Position numbers and translations under genes: made by a program
Part shown: piece after piece, positions 7,990 to 16,903 of the stretch
How the letters are laid out: each line of letters begins with the position of its first letter
Position numbering within the stretch: the first letter of the stretch is position 1
Notes under the pieces: generated by a model
Seen by the model: only the letters and a program-made list of their open reading frames with translations
The model's database searches: none
Told to the model about the DNA's origin: nothing
Source of the DNA: Microbacterium sp. EST19A
GTDB taxonomy: Bacteria > Actinomycetota > Actinomycetes > Actinomycetales > Microbacteriaceae
Assembly (NCBI RefSeq): GCF_019969685.1
Contig: NZ_JAHXYZ010000002.1
Coordinates: 1,426,001 to 1,490,000, forward strand
Direction: 5' to 3'
Length of the DNA stretch: 64,000 nt

Positions 7990-10605
7990 ATGAGCATCGT
8001 CGTCGCTGCGCCCACGTTCGAGCACCATCGCCACGCCTTCGGCATCGGCGATCCCTCGCCCCGCATCTCCTGGAAGACGCAGGCTCCGGCGGGCTGGAGT
8101 CAGGCGTCGTACGAGCTCGAGGTGACGCGCGCCGGCGAGGTGGCCACCGCGGCGGCCGACGACTCCGACTCGGTGCTGCGCCCGTGGCCGTCTGCTCCGC
8201 TCTCCTCCCGGGAACGCGCGGTCGTGCGCGTCCGCGTCACGGGCGACGACGGCTCCGTGTCCGATTGGAGTGAGCCGGCCGCGGTCGAGATCGGCCTGCT
8301 CGACGCCGCGGACTGGACCGCGATGGCCGTCGGCGCGAACTGGCCGCAGAATCCGCACCGCGACGACCGTCGGCCCCCGGTGCTGCGGCGCGATTTCTCC
8401 GCGCGCGAGGGTCTCGCCTCCGCACGCCTCTACGTCACGGCGCACGGCGTGTACGAGGTCGAGATCAACGGACGACGCATCGGCGACGATGCCATGTCGC
8501 CCGGCTGGACGCCGTACCGGGAGAAGCTGCGCTACTACACCTACGACGTGACCGAGGAGATCGCCGCGGGCGCCAATGCGATCGGCGCCTGGCTCGGCGA
8601 CGGCTGGTACCGCGGACGCATGGGCTGGCGCGGGGGCTTCCGCAACGTCTTCGGCACCGACCTGTCGCTGCTCGCGCAGCTGGAACTGCGCTACGCCGAC
8701 GGCACCACCGAGACGATCGCCACCGACGGCGACTGGCGCGCGACGCCCAGCCCGATCCTGCACACGGGCAACTACGACGGCGAGACCTACGACGCCCGGA
8801 TCGCCGCCGAGCTCGAGGGCTGGTCACGACCGGGCTTCGACGCGAGCGGCTGGTCCCGGGTGGTCGCCGCCCACCGCGACCCGGCGACGCTCACCGCCCC
8901 CGAGGGTCCGCCGGTCCGCTGCACGCAGGAGGTGGCGCCCGTCGAACTGCTCACGACGCCGACGGGCAAGCGGGTGCTCGACTTCGGGCAGAACCTCGTC
9001 GGACGCCCGCGGTTCCGGGTCTCGGGTCGAGCCGGTGACGTCGTGCGGTTCCGCACCGCGGAGGTGCTGCAGGAGGGCGAGATCTACACGCGCCCGCTCC
9101 GCGACGCGAAGTCGACCGACGAGTTCATCCTCGCGGGCAGCGGGGTCGAGGAGTGGGAGCCGCGGTTCACCTTCCACGGCTTCCGCTACGCCGAGATCGA
9201 GTGGCCGGGGGACGCGCACGCCCTGGATGCCGCCGTCGCCGCAGGTGACATCGTCGCCCGGGTCTACCACACCGACATGGAGCGCACCGGCTGGTTCGCG
9301 TCGTCCAACGCCCTGGTCGACCGGCTGCACGAGAACGTGGTCTGGAGCATGCGCGGCAACTTCCTCGACATCCCCACGGACTGCCCGCAGCGCGACGAGC
9401 GCGTCGGCTGGACCGGCGACCTGCAGGTGTTCGCGCCGACCGCGTCGTTCCTGTACGACGTGTCGGGGATGCTCTCCAGCTGGTTGAAGGACGTCGCGAT
9501 CGAGCAGCTGCCCGACGGCACGGTGCCCTGGTACGTGCCGGTGATCCCGGCCGACAAGCAGTGGACGCCGATCCGCCCCGGGGCCGCCTGGGGCGACGTC
9601 GCGACGTTCACGCCGTGGACGCTGTACGAGCGCTTCGGCGACACCCGGATCCTCACCCACCAGTACCCGAGCGCGAAGAAGTGGGTCGATCTGCTCGCGC
9701 GGCTCGCCGGCGAGGACCGGCTCTGGGACGAAGGCTTCCAGCTCGGTGACTGGCTCGATCCCGCCGCACCGCCGCAGGATCCGGCCGACGCGACCACCGA
9801 CCGCTACCTCGTCGCCACGGCGTACTTCGCACGCTCGGCCGACCGGGTCGCGCGCATGGCCGAGGTGCTCGGCCATGACGACGAGCGCGCCCACTACGCG
9901 CAGCTCGCGGCCGAGGTGCGCGCGGCGTTCACGGCGGCGTACGTGCTGCCGGACGGGCGGATGACCAGCGACGCGCAGACCGCGTACTCGCTCGCCATCG
10001 CGTTCGACCTCGTGTCGGACGACGTGCTCGCCACGGCCGGCGCGCGCCTGGCCGCGCTGGTGGAGGAAGCGGGCCACCGCATCGCCACCGGCTTCGTCGG
10101 GACGCCGTTGGTCTCTGACGCGCTCACCGTCACCGGTCACGCGGATGCCGCCTACGACCTGCTGCTGGGGACGGAGGCACCGTCGTGGCTGTACGCGGTC
10201 ACGCAGGGCGGCACGACGATCTGGGAGCGCTGGGACAGCCTGCGCCCCGACGGCACCGTGAACCCGGGCACGATGACCTCGTTCAACCACTACGCGCTCG
10301 GCGCGGTGGCCGACTGGCTGCACCGCACCGTGGCGGGCCTCGCGCCCGCCGCGCCGGGCTACCGCGCGATCCGCTTCGCGCCGAAGCCGGGCGGCGGGTT
10401 CACCCACGCTCGCGCTGCGCATGAGACCCCCTACGGTCGCGCGGAGATCGCATGGCGGCGCGATGGCGACATCCTGCGGGTCGACGTCACCGTGCCGACC
10501 GGCACCACGGCGACCGTGGAGCTGCCGGGCGGCGAGCGCGTCGAGGTCGGCAGCGGGACTCACAGCCTCGAAGGATCGTGGCGTTCCGCGATCGGCACCG
10601 TGTGA
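7990..10605 (+). CDS. GH78 alpha-L-rhamnosidase
   Basis: An inverting hydrolase that removes terminal alpha-L-rhamnose from glycosides such as rutinosides, naringin or plant and bacterial polysaccharides. The layout is that of the family: an N-terminal Fn3-like domain, two beta-sandwich domains (about 115-450), an (alpha/alpha)6 catalytic domain (about 450-770) and a C-terminal beta-sandwich. The signature DCPQRDERVGWTGD holds Asp464, the general acid Glu470 and Asp477; the base is Glu746 in WERW. There is no signal peptide, so the substrate is probably imported first. GGAGA lies before the ATG. The operator upstream matches that of rhaI, tying rhamnose release to its catabolism. Confidence 0.95.
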   Translation: MSIVVAAPTFEHHRHAFGIGDPSPRISWKTQAPAGWSQASYELEVTRAGEVATAAADDSDSVLRPWPSAPLSSRERAVVRVRVTGDDGSVSDWSEPAAVEIGLLDAADWTAMAVGANWPQNPHRDDRRPPVLRRDFSAREGLASARLYVTAHGVYEVEINGRRIGDDAMSPGWTPYREKLRYYTYDVTEEIAAGANAIGAWLGDGWYRGRMGWRGGFRNVFGTDLSLLAQLELRYADGTTETIATDGDWRATPSPILHTGNYDGETYDARIAAELEGWSRPGFDASGWSRVVAAHRDPATLTAPEGPPVRCTQEVAPVELLTTPTGKRVLDFGQNLVGRPRFRVSGRAGDVVRFRTAEVLQEGEIYTRPLRDAKSTDEFILAGSGVEEWEPRFTFHGFRYAEIEWPGDAHALDAAVAAGDIVARVYHTDMERTGWFASSNALVDRLHENVVWSMRGNFLDIPTDCPQRDERVGWTGDLQVFAPTASFLYDVSGMLSSWLKDVAIEQLPDGTVPWYVPVIPADKQWTPIRPGAAWGDVATFTPWTLYERFGDTRILTHQYPSAKKWVDLLARLAGEDRLWDEGFQLGDWLDPAAPPQDPADATTDRYLVATAYFARSADRVARMAEVLGHDDERAHYAQLAAEVRAAFTAAYVLPDGRMTSDAQTAYSLAIAFDLVSDDVLATAGARLAALVEEAGHRIATGFVGTPLVSDALTVTGHADAAYDLLLGTEAPSWLYAVTQGGTTIWERWDSLRPDGTVNPGTMTSFNHYALGAVADWLHRTVAGLAPAAPGYRAIRFAPKPGGGFTHARAAHETPYGRAEIAWRRDGDILRVDVTVPTGTTATVELPGGERVEVGSGTHSLEGSWRSAIGTV

Positions 10606-10719
10606 GGGGCCCATCGTCCTCAGACGGGTCTATTCTGATTGCTGGTCCACCGCGAGCGGATTCTCCGTGACGGTGGGAACAATCCACGTCACATCCTGGG
10701 ATCGAAGACAGATACGCAT

Positions 10720-11073
10720 ATGAGCACCACCGAATCTGACCTGATGGCACCTGAGATCAACGTGCAGCGCATCATGACGACGGGGACCGTGTGGTTCGCG
10801 GCCGCCGTCGGATCGGTCGCCGTCACGATGGGCCTCCTCCTCTCCTCCGGGTGGCGACCGACCACCCTTCCGGAGGGACTTCAGGCGCTGTGGTGGCTCA
10901 GCGCGCTGACCGTCGGGCTCAGCATCGGTCTGATCGGCTGGTCGGGATGCCCGATCCTCGAGCTCAGCGTGCCGGTCGCCGATCGCAACAAGACGCGCAC
11001 CATGCAACTGGGCACGCTCCTCTTCATCGTCGGCGGAGCGGGTGCCCTGCTGGCGGTCATGCTCGGCGCCTGA
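10720..11073 (+). CDS. Small membrane protein of unknown function
   Basis: A 117-residue protein with three likely membrane segments: about 21-41 (VWFAAAVGSVAVTMGLLL), 53-72 (LWWLSALTVGLSIGLIGW) and 96-116 (LLFIVGGAGALLAVMLGA). I recognise no family. The start at ATG 10720 is preferred over upstream codons, because the extra residues are polar and unlike the rest. A possible -10 box, TATTCT, lies at 10631-10636, which would give a leader of about 80 nt holding a CCACCG/CGGTGG hairpin. It stands between the rhamnosidase and the convergent LacI gene, and may have no link to sugar use. Confidence 0.6.
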   Translation: MSTTESDLMAPEINVQRIMTTGTVWFAAAVGSVAVTMGLLLSSGWRPTTLPEGLQALWWLSALTVGLSIGLIGWSGCPILELSVPVADRNKTRTMQLGTLLFIVGGAGALLAVMLGA

Positions 11074-11079
11074 GCGGAC

Positions 11080-12087
11080 TCAGCCGGAGGTCGAGGCGCG
11101 CACGACGAGCTCGGGACGGAAGCGCACGTTCCGCTCGTAGTCGCCGTCCGGGTCGTCGATCGACCGCAGCAGGAGGTCGACCGCCGTGTGCCCGATGAGC
11201 CGTGCGGGCTGGCGGATCGACGTCAGCGGCACGACGGTCGCCGAGGCGAAGTCGATGTCGTCGTAGCCGATCAGTGCGATGTCCTCCGGCACGCGGAGGC
11301 TCCCGCGCATCGTGAGCGCCTGCAGCAGGCCGACCGCGAGCAGGTCGTTCGCGGCGAAGACGGCGTCGGGGCGATCGGCGGCGGCCCTTCCGAGGACCGC
11401 GTCGCCGGCCTCGCGCCCGTTCAGCACGCTCAGGGCATCCGCCTCGATCACCTCGAGCGCCGCACCGGGCACCTCGTCGACCGCGCGGCGCGCGCCCTCG
11501 AGACGGTTGGCGACCTGGGCGATGGACGAGGGGCCGGCGAGGAAGGCGATGCGCCGGCGGCCGATGTCGAGCAGGTGCTGGGTCGCGAGGTATCCGCCCT
11601 CGACGTCGTCGACCGACACGGAGCAGAAGCCGCTGCCGGGAATCTCGTGGTCCACGAGGACCACCGGCGTCCCGGCATCCGCGAGGCGCCGGAGTCCGGT
11701 GACATCGTCGGATGCCGGTGTGATGAGCACGCCGTTCACCCGCTGCTCCCGGAAGAGGTCGAGGTAGCTGCTCTCGCGCGCGGCATCCTCATCGCTGTTC
11801 CCGAGCAGGACGGAGAGGCGGTCCTCGTCGGCGCGGGCCTCGGCACCGCGCGCGACGTCCCCGAAGAAGGGGTTGCCGGCGTCGAGGACGATGAGTCCGA
11901 TGCTCCGGCTTCGGCCCGCTCGCAGCTGCCGCGCGGCGTCGTTGCGCACGAAGCCGAGGCGCTCGATGGCATCGCGCACGCGCTCGACCGTGTCTTCGGC
12001 GACCTTGTCGGGACGATTCAGGACGTTGGACACCGTGCCGACGGAGACTCCGGCTGCAGCAGCCACATCGCGCACGCTCACTGCCAC
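11080..12087 (-). CDS. LacI family regulator, probable rhamnose repressor
   Basis: An N-terminal LacI helix-turn-helix (VSVRDVAAAAGVSVGTVSNV), a hinge helix (ARQLRAGRS) and a periplasmic-binding-protein-like sensor domain; 335 residues is normal. The GTG at 12087 is chosen because AAAGGGG lies 7 nt upstream; another in-frame GTG at 12105 is possible. It diverges from rhaI, and actinobacterial rhamnose genes are commonly governed by a LacI-type RhaR. The palindromes TTGAAACGATTCAA at rhaI and TTGAAACGTGTCAA at the rhamnosidase have the central CG typical of LacI operators. The effector would be rhamnose or a catabolite of it; that is an inference from position. Confidence 0.9.
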   Translation of the reverse strand: MAVSVRDVAAAAGVSVGTVSNVLNRPDKVAEDTVERVRDAIERLGFVRNDAARQLRAGRSRSIGLIVLDAGNPFFGDVARGAEARADEDRLSVLLGNSDEDAARESSYLDLFREQRVNGVLITPASDDVTGLRRLADAGTPVVLVDHEIPGSGFCSVSVDDVEGGYLATQHLLDIGRRRIAFLAGPSSIAQVANRLEGARRAVDEVPGAALEVIEADALSVLNGREAGDAVLGRAAADRPDAVFAANDLLAVGLLQALTMRGSLRVPEDIALIGYDDIDFASATVVPLTSIRQPARLIGHTAVDLLLRSIDDPDGDYERNVRFRPELVVRASTSG

Positions 12088-12158
12088 CCGGGTGCCCCTT
12101 TCCACTCGTGCACTGTCCGCGAGTGTACGGCATCGTCCGGATCGGGATCGATCAGGTG

Positions 12159-12187
12159 TTGCACAAGGAGCGCGGGACTCCTACAAT
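12159..12187 (+). promoter_or_regulatory. Promoter of rhaI-rhaEW-rhaB
   Basis: TTGCAC at 12159-12164 and TACAAT at 12182-12187 are separated by 17 bp, close to the sigma-70-type consensus. Transcription should start near 12194, inside the operator that follows. Confidence 0.65.
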
Positions 12188-12190
12188 GAC

Positions 12191-12204
12191 TTGAAACGAT
12201 TCAA
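12191..12204. promoter_or_regulatory. LacI-type operator of the rhamnose operon
   Basis: TTGAAACGATTCAA is palindromic except for one base pair next to the central CG. It overlaps the predicted transcription start, so a repressor here would block initiation. The similar site at 7935-7948 precedes the rhamnosidase gene. Confidence 0.7.
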
Positions 12205-12226
12205 CCCGGATTGAAGGCAGCGTCGC

Positions 12227-13393
12227 ATGAGCATCCTCTCCCCCGAAGACCTCGCAGCTCTCGAGCAGCAGGGCATCGAACTCCCCAGCTGGGCTTTCGG
12301 CAACTCCGGCACCCGGTTCAAGGTGTTCGGCACGCCCGGCACGCCCCGCGATCCGTGGGAGAAGATCGCCGATGCCGCGCAGGTGAACACCTACACGGCA
12401 CTCGCTCCCTCCGTCGCGCTGCACATCCCGTGGGACCTGGTCGATTCCTTCGACGACCTGCGCAAGCACGCGGAAGACCTCGGCGTCACGCTCGGCACGA
12501 TCAACTCCAACACGTTCCAGGACGACGACTACAAGTTCGGTGCCCTGACGCACGAAGACGCGGCGATCCGGCAGAAGGCGATCGACCACCACCTCGCCTG
12601 CATCGACGTGATGGATGCCACGGGCAGCCGCGACCTGAAGATCTGGCTCGCCGAGGGCTCGAACTACCCCGGCCAGGCCGATCTCCGCGGCCGCCAGGAC
12701 CGCCTGCAGGAATCGCTGCAGCAGATCTACGCGCGTCTCGGCGACGACCAGCGCCTCGTGCTCGAGTACAAGTTCTTCGAGCCGGCTTTCTACCACACCG
12801 ACGTCCCCGACTGGGGTACCTCCTACGCCCAGGTGAGCGCGCTCGGCGACAAGGCGATGGTGTGCCTCGACACCGGCCACCACGCCCCGGGCACCAACAT
12901 CGAGTTCATCGTCATGCAGCTGCTGCGCCTCGGCAAGCTCGGCTCGTTCGACTTCAACTCGCGCTTCTACGCCGACGACGACCTCATCGTCGGCGCGGCC
13001 GACCCGTTCCAGCTGTTCCGCATCCTCTTCGAGGTCATCCGGGGCGGCGGCCTGAACAACCCGGACGTGGCGTTCATGCTCGACCAGTGCCACAACGTCG
13101 AGGACAAGATCCCCGGCCAGATCCGGTCGGTGCTGAACGTGCAGGAGATGACGGCCCGCGCGCTGCTCGTCGACCGCGACGCCCTGACCGCCGCGCAGAA
13201 GTCGGGCGACGTGCTCGCCGCCAACGCCGTGTTCATGGACGCGTTCTACACCGATGTGCGTCCGGCCCTCGCCGAGTGGCGCGAGTCGCGCGGCCTCGCC
13301 GGCGACCCGATGGCCGCGTACGCGGCATCCGGCTACCAGCAGAAGATCGCCGCCGACCGTGTCGGGGGCGTGCAGGCCGGCTGGGGCGCCTGA
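12227..13393 (+). CDS. rhaI: L-rhamnose isomerase (RhaI type)
   Basis: Interconverts L-rhamnose and L-rhamnulose, the first step of the phosphorylative pathway. It is a TIM-barrel, metal-dependent enzyme of the Pseudomonas stutzeri RhaI kind rather than E. coli RhaA. The metal-site segments are clear: LEYKFFEPAFYHTD, CLDTGHHAPGTNIEF, FDFNSRFYADDD and FMLDQCHNVEDK. The length of 388 residues fits. GAAGG lies upstream of the ATG. It is the first gene of rhaI-rhaEW-rhaB, with the promoter and operator just before it. Confidence 0.95.
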   Translation: MSILSPEDLAALEQQGIELPSWAFGNSGTRFKVFGTPGTPRDPWEKIADAAQVNTYTALAPSVALHIPWDLVDSFDDLRKHAEDLGVTLGTINSNTFQDDDYKFGALTHEDAAIRQKAIDHHLACIDVMDATGSRDLKIWLAEGSNYPGQADLRGRQDRLQESLQQIYARLGDDQRLVLEYKFFEPAFYHTDVPDWGTSYAQVSALGDKAMVCLDTGHHAPGTNIEFIVMQLLRLGKLGSFDFNSRFYADDDLIVGAADPFQLFRILFEVIRGGGLNNPDVAFMLDQCHNVEDKIPGQIRSVLNVQEMTARALLVDRDALTAAQKSGDVLAANAVFMDAFYTDVRPALAEWRESRGLAGDPMAAYAASGYQQKIAADRVGGVQAGWGA

Positions 13394-13434
13394 GCGCCTC
13401 CACCACCGACCCTTTCGAACCGAGGAAAAGACTG

Positions 13435-15471
13435 ATGACGAACCCGACTGCCGAAGCCCTCATCGAGCGCTCGAACCGCCTGGGCTCCGACCCGAAGAAC
13501 ACGAACTACGCCGGGGGCAACACCTCCGCGAAGGGCACCGACACCGACCCGGTCACCGGTCAGCCGGTGGAGCTGCTCTGGGTCAAGGGCTCCGGCGGCG
13601 ACCTGGGAACCCTGAAGGAATCCGGCCTCGCCGTGCTGCGGCTGGATCGCATGCGCGCCCTGGTGGACGTCTACCCCGGCATCGACCGCGAGGATGAGAT
13701 GGTCGCCGCGTTCGACTACTGCCTGCACGGCAAGGGCGGCGCTGCCCCCTCGATCGACACCGCCATGCACGGCCTCGTCGACGCCGCGCACGTGGATCAC
13801 CTGCACCCGGACTCCGGCATCGCGATCGCCACGGCCGCCGACGGCGAGGAGCTGACGGCGAAGATCTTCGGCGACAAGGTCGTCTGGGTGCCGTGGCGTC
13901 GCCCTGGCTTCCAGCTCGGACTCGACATCGCCGAGATCAAGAAGCAGAACCCGCAGGCGATCGGCTGCATCCTCGGCGGCCACGGGATCACGGCGTGGGC
14001 CGACACCTCCGACGAGGCCGAGGCGAACTCGCTGTGGATCATCGAGACGGCCTCCGCGTACATCGCCGAGCACGGCAAGGCCGACCCGTTCGGCGGCATC
14101 CGCTCCGGCTTCGAGGCGCTGCCCGAGGCCGAGCGTCGGGAGCGCGCAGCAGCCCTCGCCCCGACCATCCGCGGCATCGCCTCGCACGACCGGCCGCAGA
14201 TCGGCCACTTCACCGACGCCGATGTGGTGCTCGACTTCCTGGCATCCGAGAAGGCGCCCGAGCTGGCCGCGCTGGGTACCAGCTGCCCCGATCACTTCCT
14301 GCGCACGAAGGTCAAGCCGCTGATCCTCGACCTGCCGGCCACGGCATCCGTCGACGAGCAGGTCGCCCGCCTGCACGAACTGCACGAACAGTATCGGGCC
14401 GACTACCAGGCCTACTACGACGCCCATGCGACGGCCGAGTCTCCCGCGATCCGCGGTGCCGACCCGCTCATCGTGCTGATCCCCGGCGTCGGCATGTTCT
14501 CGTACGGCGCGAACAAGCAGACCGCTCGCGTCGCCGGCGAGTTCTACGTCAACGCCATCAACGTGATGCGCGGCGCGGAGGCCCTCTCGACGTACTCCCC
14601 CATCTCCGATGCCGAGAAGTTCGACATCGAGTACTGGGCGCTGGAAGAGGCGAAGCTGCAGCGGATGCCGAAGCCCAAGACCCACCAGGGGCGCATCGCG
14701 TTCGTGACGGGCGCGGCGTCCGGCATCGGCAAGGCCATCGCGACCCGGCTCGCCGCCGAGGGCGCCTGCGTGGTCGTCGCCGACCTCGACCTCGAGAAGG
14801 CGCAGGCCGCTGCGGCCGAGCTCGGCAACACCGATGTCGCGATCGGCGTCGCGGCGAACGTGGCGGATGCCGACGCGATCCAGGCCGCCCTGAACGCCAC
14901 GGTGCTCGCGTTCGGCGGCGTCGACCTCGTCGTGAACAACGCCGGGCTCTCGCTGTCGAAGCCGCTGTTGGAGACCACCGAGAAGGACTGGGACCTGCAG
15001 CACGACGTGATGGCGAAGGGCTCGTTCCTCGTCTCCAAGGCCGCGGCCCGCGCGCTCATCGACCAGAAGCTCGGCGGCGACATCATCTACATCTCGTCGA
15101 AGAACTCCGTCTTCGCCGGCCCGAACAACATCGCCTACTCGGCGACCAAGGCCGACCAGGCGCACCAGGTGCGACTGCTCGCGGTGGAGCTCGGCGAGTA
15201 CGGCATCCGAGTCAACGGCATCAATCCCGACGGCGTCGTGCGCGGCTCGGGCATCTTCGCGTCGGGCTGGGGCGCCAACCGCGCCGCGACCTACGGCGTC
15301 GCGGAAGAGGACCTCGGTCAGTACTACGCGAACCGCACGATCCTCAAGCGCGAGGTCGTGCCCGAGAACGTGGCCGATGCCGTCTACGTGCTGACCGGAC
15401 CCGAGCTCAGCCGCACGACCGGCCTGCACATCCCGGTCGACTCCGGCGTCGCCGCGGCCTTCCTGCGATGA
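13435..15471 (+). CDS. rhaEW: Bifunctional L-rhamnulose-1-phosphate aldolase / lactaldehyde dehydrogenase
   Basis: A two-domain fusion. Residues 1-400 are a class II aldolase (metal ligands in HVDHLHPDS, and GGHGITAW) that splits L-rhamnulose 1-phosphate into DHAP and L-lactaldehyde. Residues 415-678 are an SDR domain with TGAASGIG for NAD and YSATK (YxxxK) for catalysis, which would oxidise lactaldehyde to lactate. The same fusion is known as RhaEW in Bacillus and other bacteria. The ATG at 13435 follows GAGGAAAAG. The stop overlaps the rhaB start as ATGA, so translation is coupled. Confidence 0.93.
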   Translation: MTNPTAEALIERSNRLGSDPKNTNYAGGNTSAKGTDTDPVTGQPVELLWVKGSGGDLGTLKESGLAVLRLDRMRALVDVYPGIDREDEMVAAFDYCLHGKGGAAPSIDTAMHGLVDAAHVDHLHPDSGIAIATAADGEELTAKIFGDKVVWVPWRRPGFQLGLDIAEIKKQNPQAIGCILGGHGITAWADTSDEAEANSLWIIETASAYIAEHGKADPFGGIRSGFEALPEAERRERAAALAPTIRGIASHDRPQIGHFTDADVVLDFLASEKAPELAALGTSCPDHFLRTKVKPLILDLPATASVDEQVARLHELHEQYRADYQAYYDAHATAESPAIRGADPLIVLIPGVGMFSYGANKQTARVAGEFYVNAINVMRGAEALSTYSPISDAEKFDIEYWALEEAKLQRMPKPKTHQGRIAFVTGAASGIGKAIATRLAAEGACVVVADLDLEKAQAAAAELGNTDVAIGVAANVADADAIQAALNATVLAFGGVDLVVNNAGLSLSKPLLETTEKDWDLQHDVMAKGSFLVSKAAARALIDQKLGGDIIYISSKNSVFAGPNNIAYSATKADQAHQVRLLAVELGEYGIRVNGINPDGVVRGSGIFASGWGANRAATYGVAEEDLGQYYANRTILKREVVPENVADAVYVLTGPELSRTTGLHIPVDSGVAAAFLR

Positions 15472-16874
15472 CCCTGCGGGCCGTCGCGGCCGTCGACCTC
15501 GGGGCGACGAGCGGGCGGGTGATGATCGGACGCATCGGCGACGGCGTGCTCGAACTCGAACTCGTCTCGCGCTTTCCGAACGGCCCGGTCGAGCGTGAAG
15601 ACGGTCTGCACTGGGACTTCGGCGCGCTGTACGAGCACGTCGTCGACGGGCTCGCCCAGGCTGTGCGCCGCGAGCCGGCGATCGAGAGCATCGGCATCGA
15701 CTCGTGGGCCGTGGACTACGGACTTCTCCGCGACGGCGAACTGCTCGCCGAACCCTTCCACTACCGCGACGACCGCACGGCTCGCGGCGTCGAAGAGGTG
15801 CACGAGCGGATGCCGTTCGCCGAACTGTACGGTCGCAACGGTCTGCAGTTCCTGCCCTTCAACACGCTGTACCAGTACCGCGTCGACACGCGGCTCGCCG
15901 ACGCCGACACCGCGCTGCTGATCCCGGATCTGCTGGCCTTCCTCCTCACCGGCGCGCGGGTCGCCGAGCGCACGAACGCCTCGACGACCGGACTGCTCGG
16001 GGTCGAGAGCGGCGAGTGGGACACGGAGCTCGCCGAACGACTCGGCATCCCGCCGGCGCTGCTCCCCGAGCTCGTCGACCCCGGAGCGGTGATCGGCGAA
16101 CTCCGACCGGAACTCGCGGCGCGCATCGGCGTGACGCTGCCCGTCATCGCGGTCGGATCGCACGACACCGCCTCCGCCGTCGCGGCCGTGCCGATGACGT
16201 CGCCCTCGGCCGCGTACATCTCCTGCGGCACGTGGGGCCTGGTCGGGCTGGAGCTGTCGGATCCGGTGCTGACGGATGCCGCACGCGAGGGCAACTTCAC
16301 GCACGAGCGGGGCGTCGACGGCCGCTACCGGTTCCTGCACAACGTCACGGGGCTCTGGCTGCTCAGCGAGACCGTGCGGGAGTGGGAGGCGGCCGACGGG
16401 GCGCCCATCGATCTGCCCGAGCTGCTCGCCGCGGCATCCGCCGTCACGGGCGACATCCCACTCTTCGATGCCAACGATCCTTCACTGAGCGCGCCGGGCG
16501 ACATGCCGAACCGCATCGCCACTCTGCTGCGCGCGAGCGGCGAGCCGCCGGTCGACCGACCCGCGTTCGCCCGCATCATCGTCGAGTCGATCGCCGCCGC
16601 GTTCGCCGAGGCGATCGCCACCGCCTCATCGCTGTCCGGCCGCCCGATCGACGTGATCCACATCGTCGGGGGAGGTTCGCTCAACGCGCTCCTCTGCCAG
16701 GCGACCGCCGACCGTACCGGCACGACGGTGCTGGCAGGTCCGGTCGAGGCGACGGCGCTCGGCAACGTGCTCGTGCAGGCCAGAGCCCTCGGCGCCGCGC
16801 CTTCGACGCTGGAGGAGATGCGCACGCTCGTCGCCGCGACCCATCCCCCGGTGCGCTTCGACGCCCGACGCTGA
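15468..16874 (+). CDS. rhaB: L-rhamnulokinase
   Basis: An FGGY-family kinase that phosphorylates L-rhamnulose at C1, giving the substrate of RhaEW. The N-terminal VDLGATSGRVM phosphate-binding loop, the catalytic-base region IDSWAVDYG, the CGTWGLVG segment and the IVGGGSLNALLCQ adenosine-binding segment are all present. The 468 residues match the family. The ATG overlaps the stop of rhaEW by four bases. Together with rhaI this completes the pathway to DHAP and lactate. Confidence 0.95.
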   Translation: MTLRAVAAVDLGATSGRVMIGRIGDGVLELELVSRFPNGPVEREDGLHWDFGALYEHVVDGLAQAVRREPAIESIGIDSWAVDYGLLRDGELLAEPFHYRDDRTARGVEEVHERMPFAELYGRNGLQFLPFNTLYQYRVDTRLADADTALLIPDLLAFLLTGARVAERTNASTTGLLGVESGEWDTELAERLGIPPALLPELVDPGAVIGELRPELAARIGVTLPVIAVGSHDTASAVAAVPMTSPSAAYISCGTWGLVGLELSDPVLTDAAREGNFTHERGVDGRYRFLHNVTGLWLLSETVREWEAADGAPIDLPELLAAASAVTGDIPLFDANDPSLSAPGDMPNRIATLLRASGEPPVDRPAFARIIVESIAAAFAEAIATASSLSGRPIDVIHIVGGGSLNALLCQATADRTGTTVLAGPVEATALGNVLVQARALGAAPSTLEEMRTLVAATHPPVRFDARR

Positions 16875-16892
16875 TTCCCGCGCCGGGCGTCG
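16859..16892. terminator. Possible hairpin terminator between rhaB and the GH3 gene
   Basis: CGACGCCCG at 16859-16867 pairs perfectly with CGGGCGTCG at 16884-16892 around a 16-nt loop. It overlaps the rhaB stop and lies between convergent genes. There is no U-run, so it is a weak candidate. Confidence 0.4.
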
Positions 16893-16903
16893 GAGCAACG
16901 CGC

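Noticed and set aside
12211-13434. Upstream extension of the RhaEW frame
   Set aside because: It overlaps rhaI in another frame and is Arg/Pro-rich. The ATG at 13435 has a good ribosome-binding site and matches the family start.
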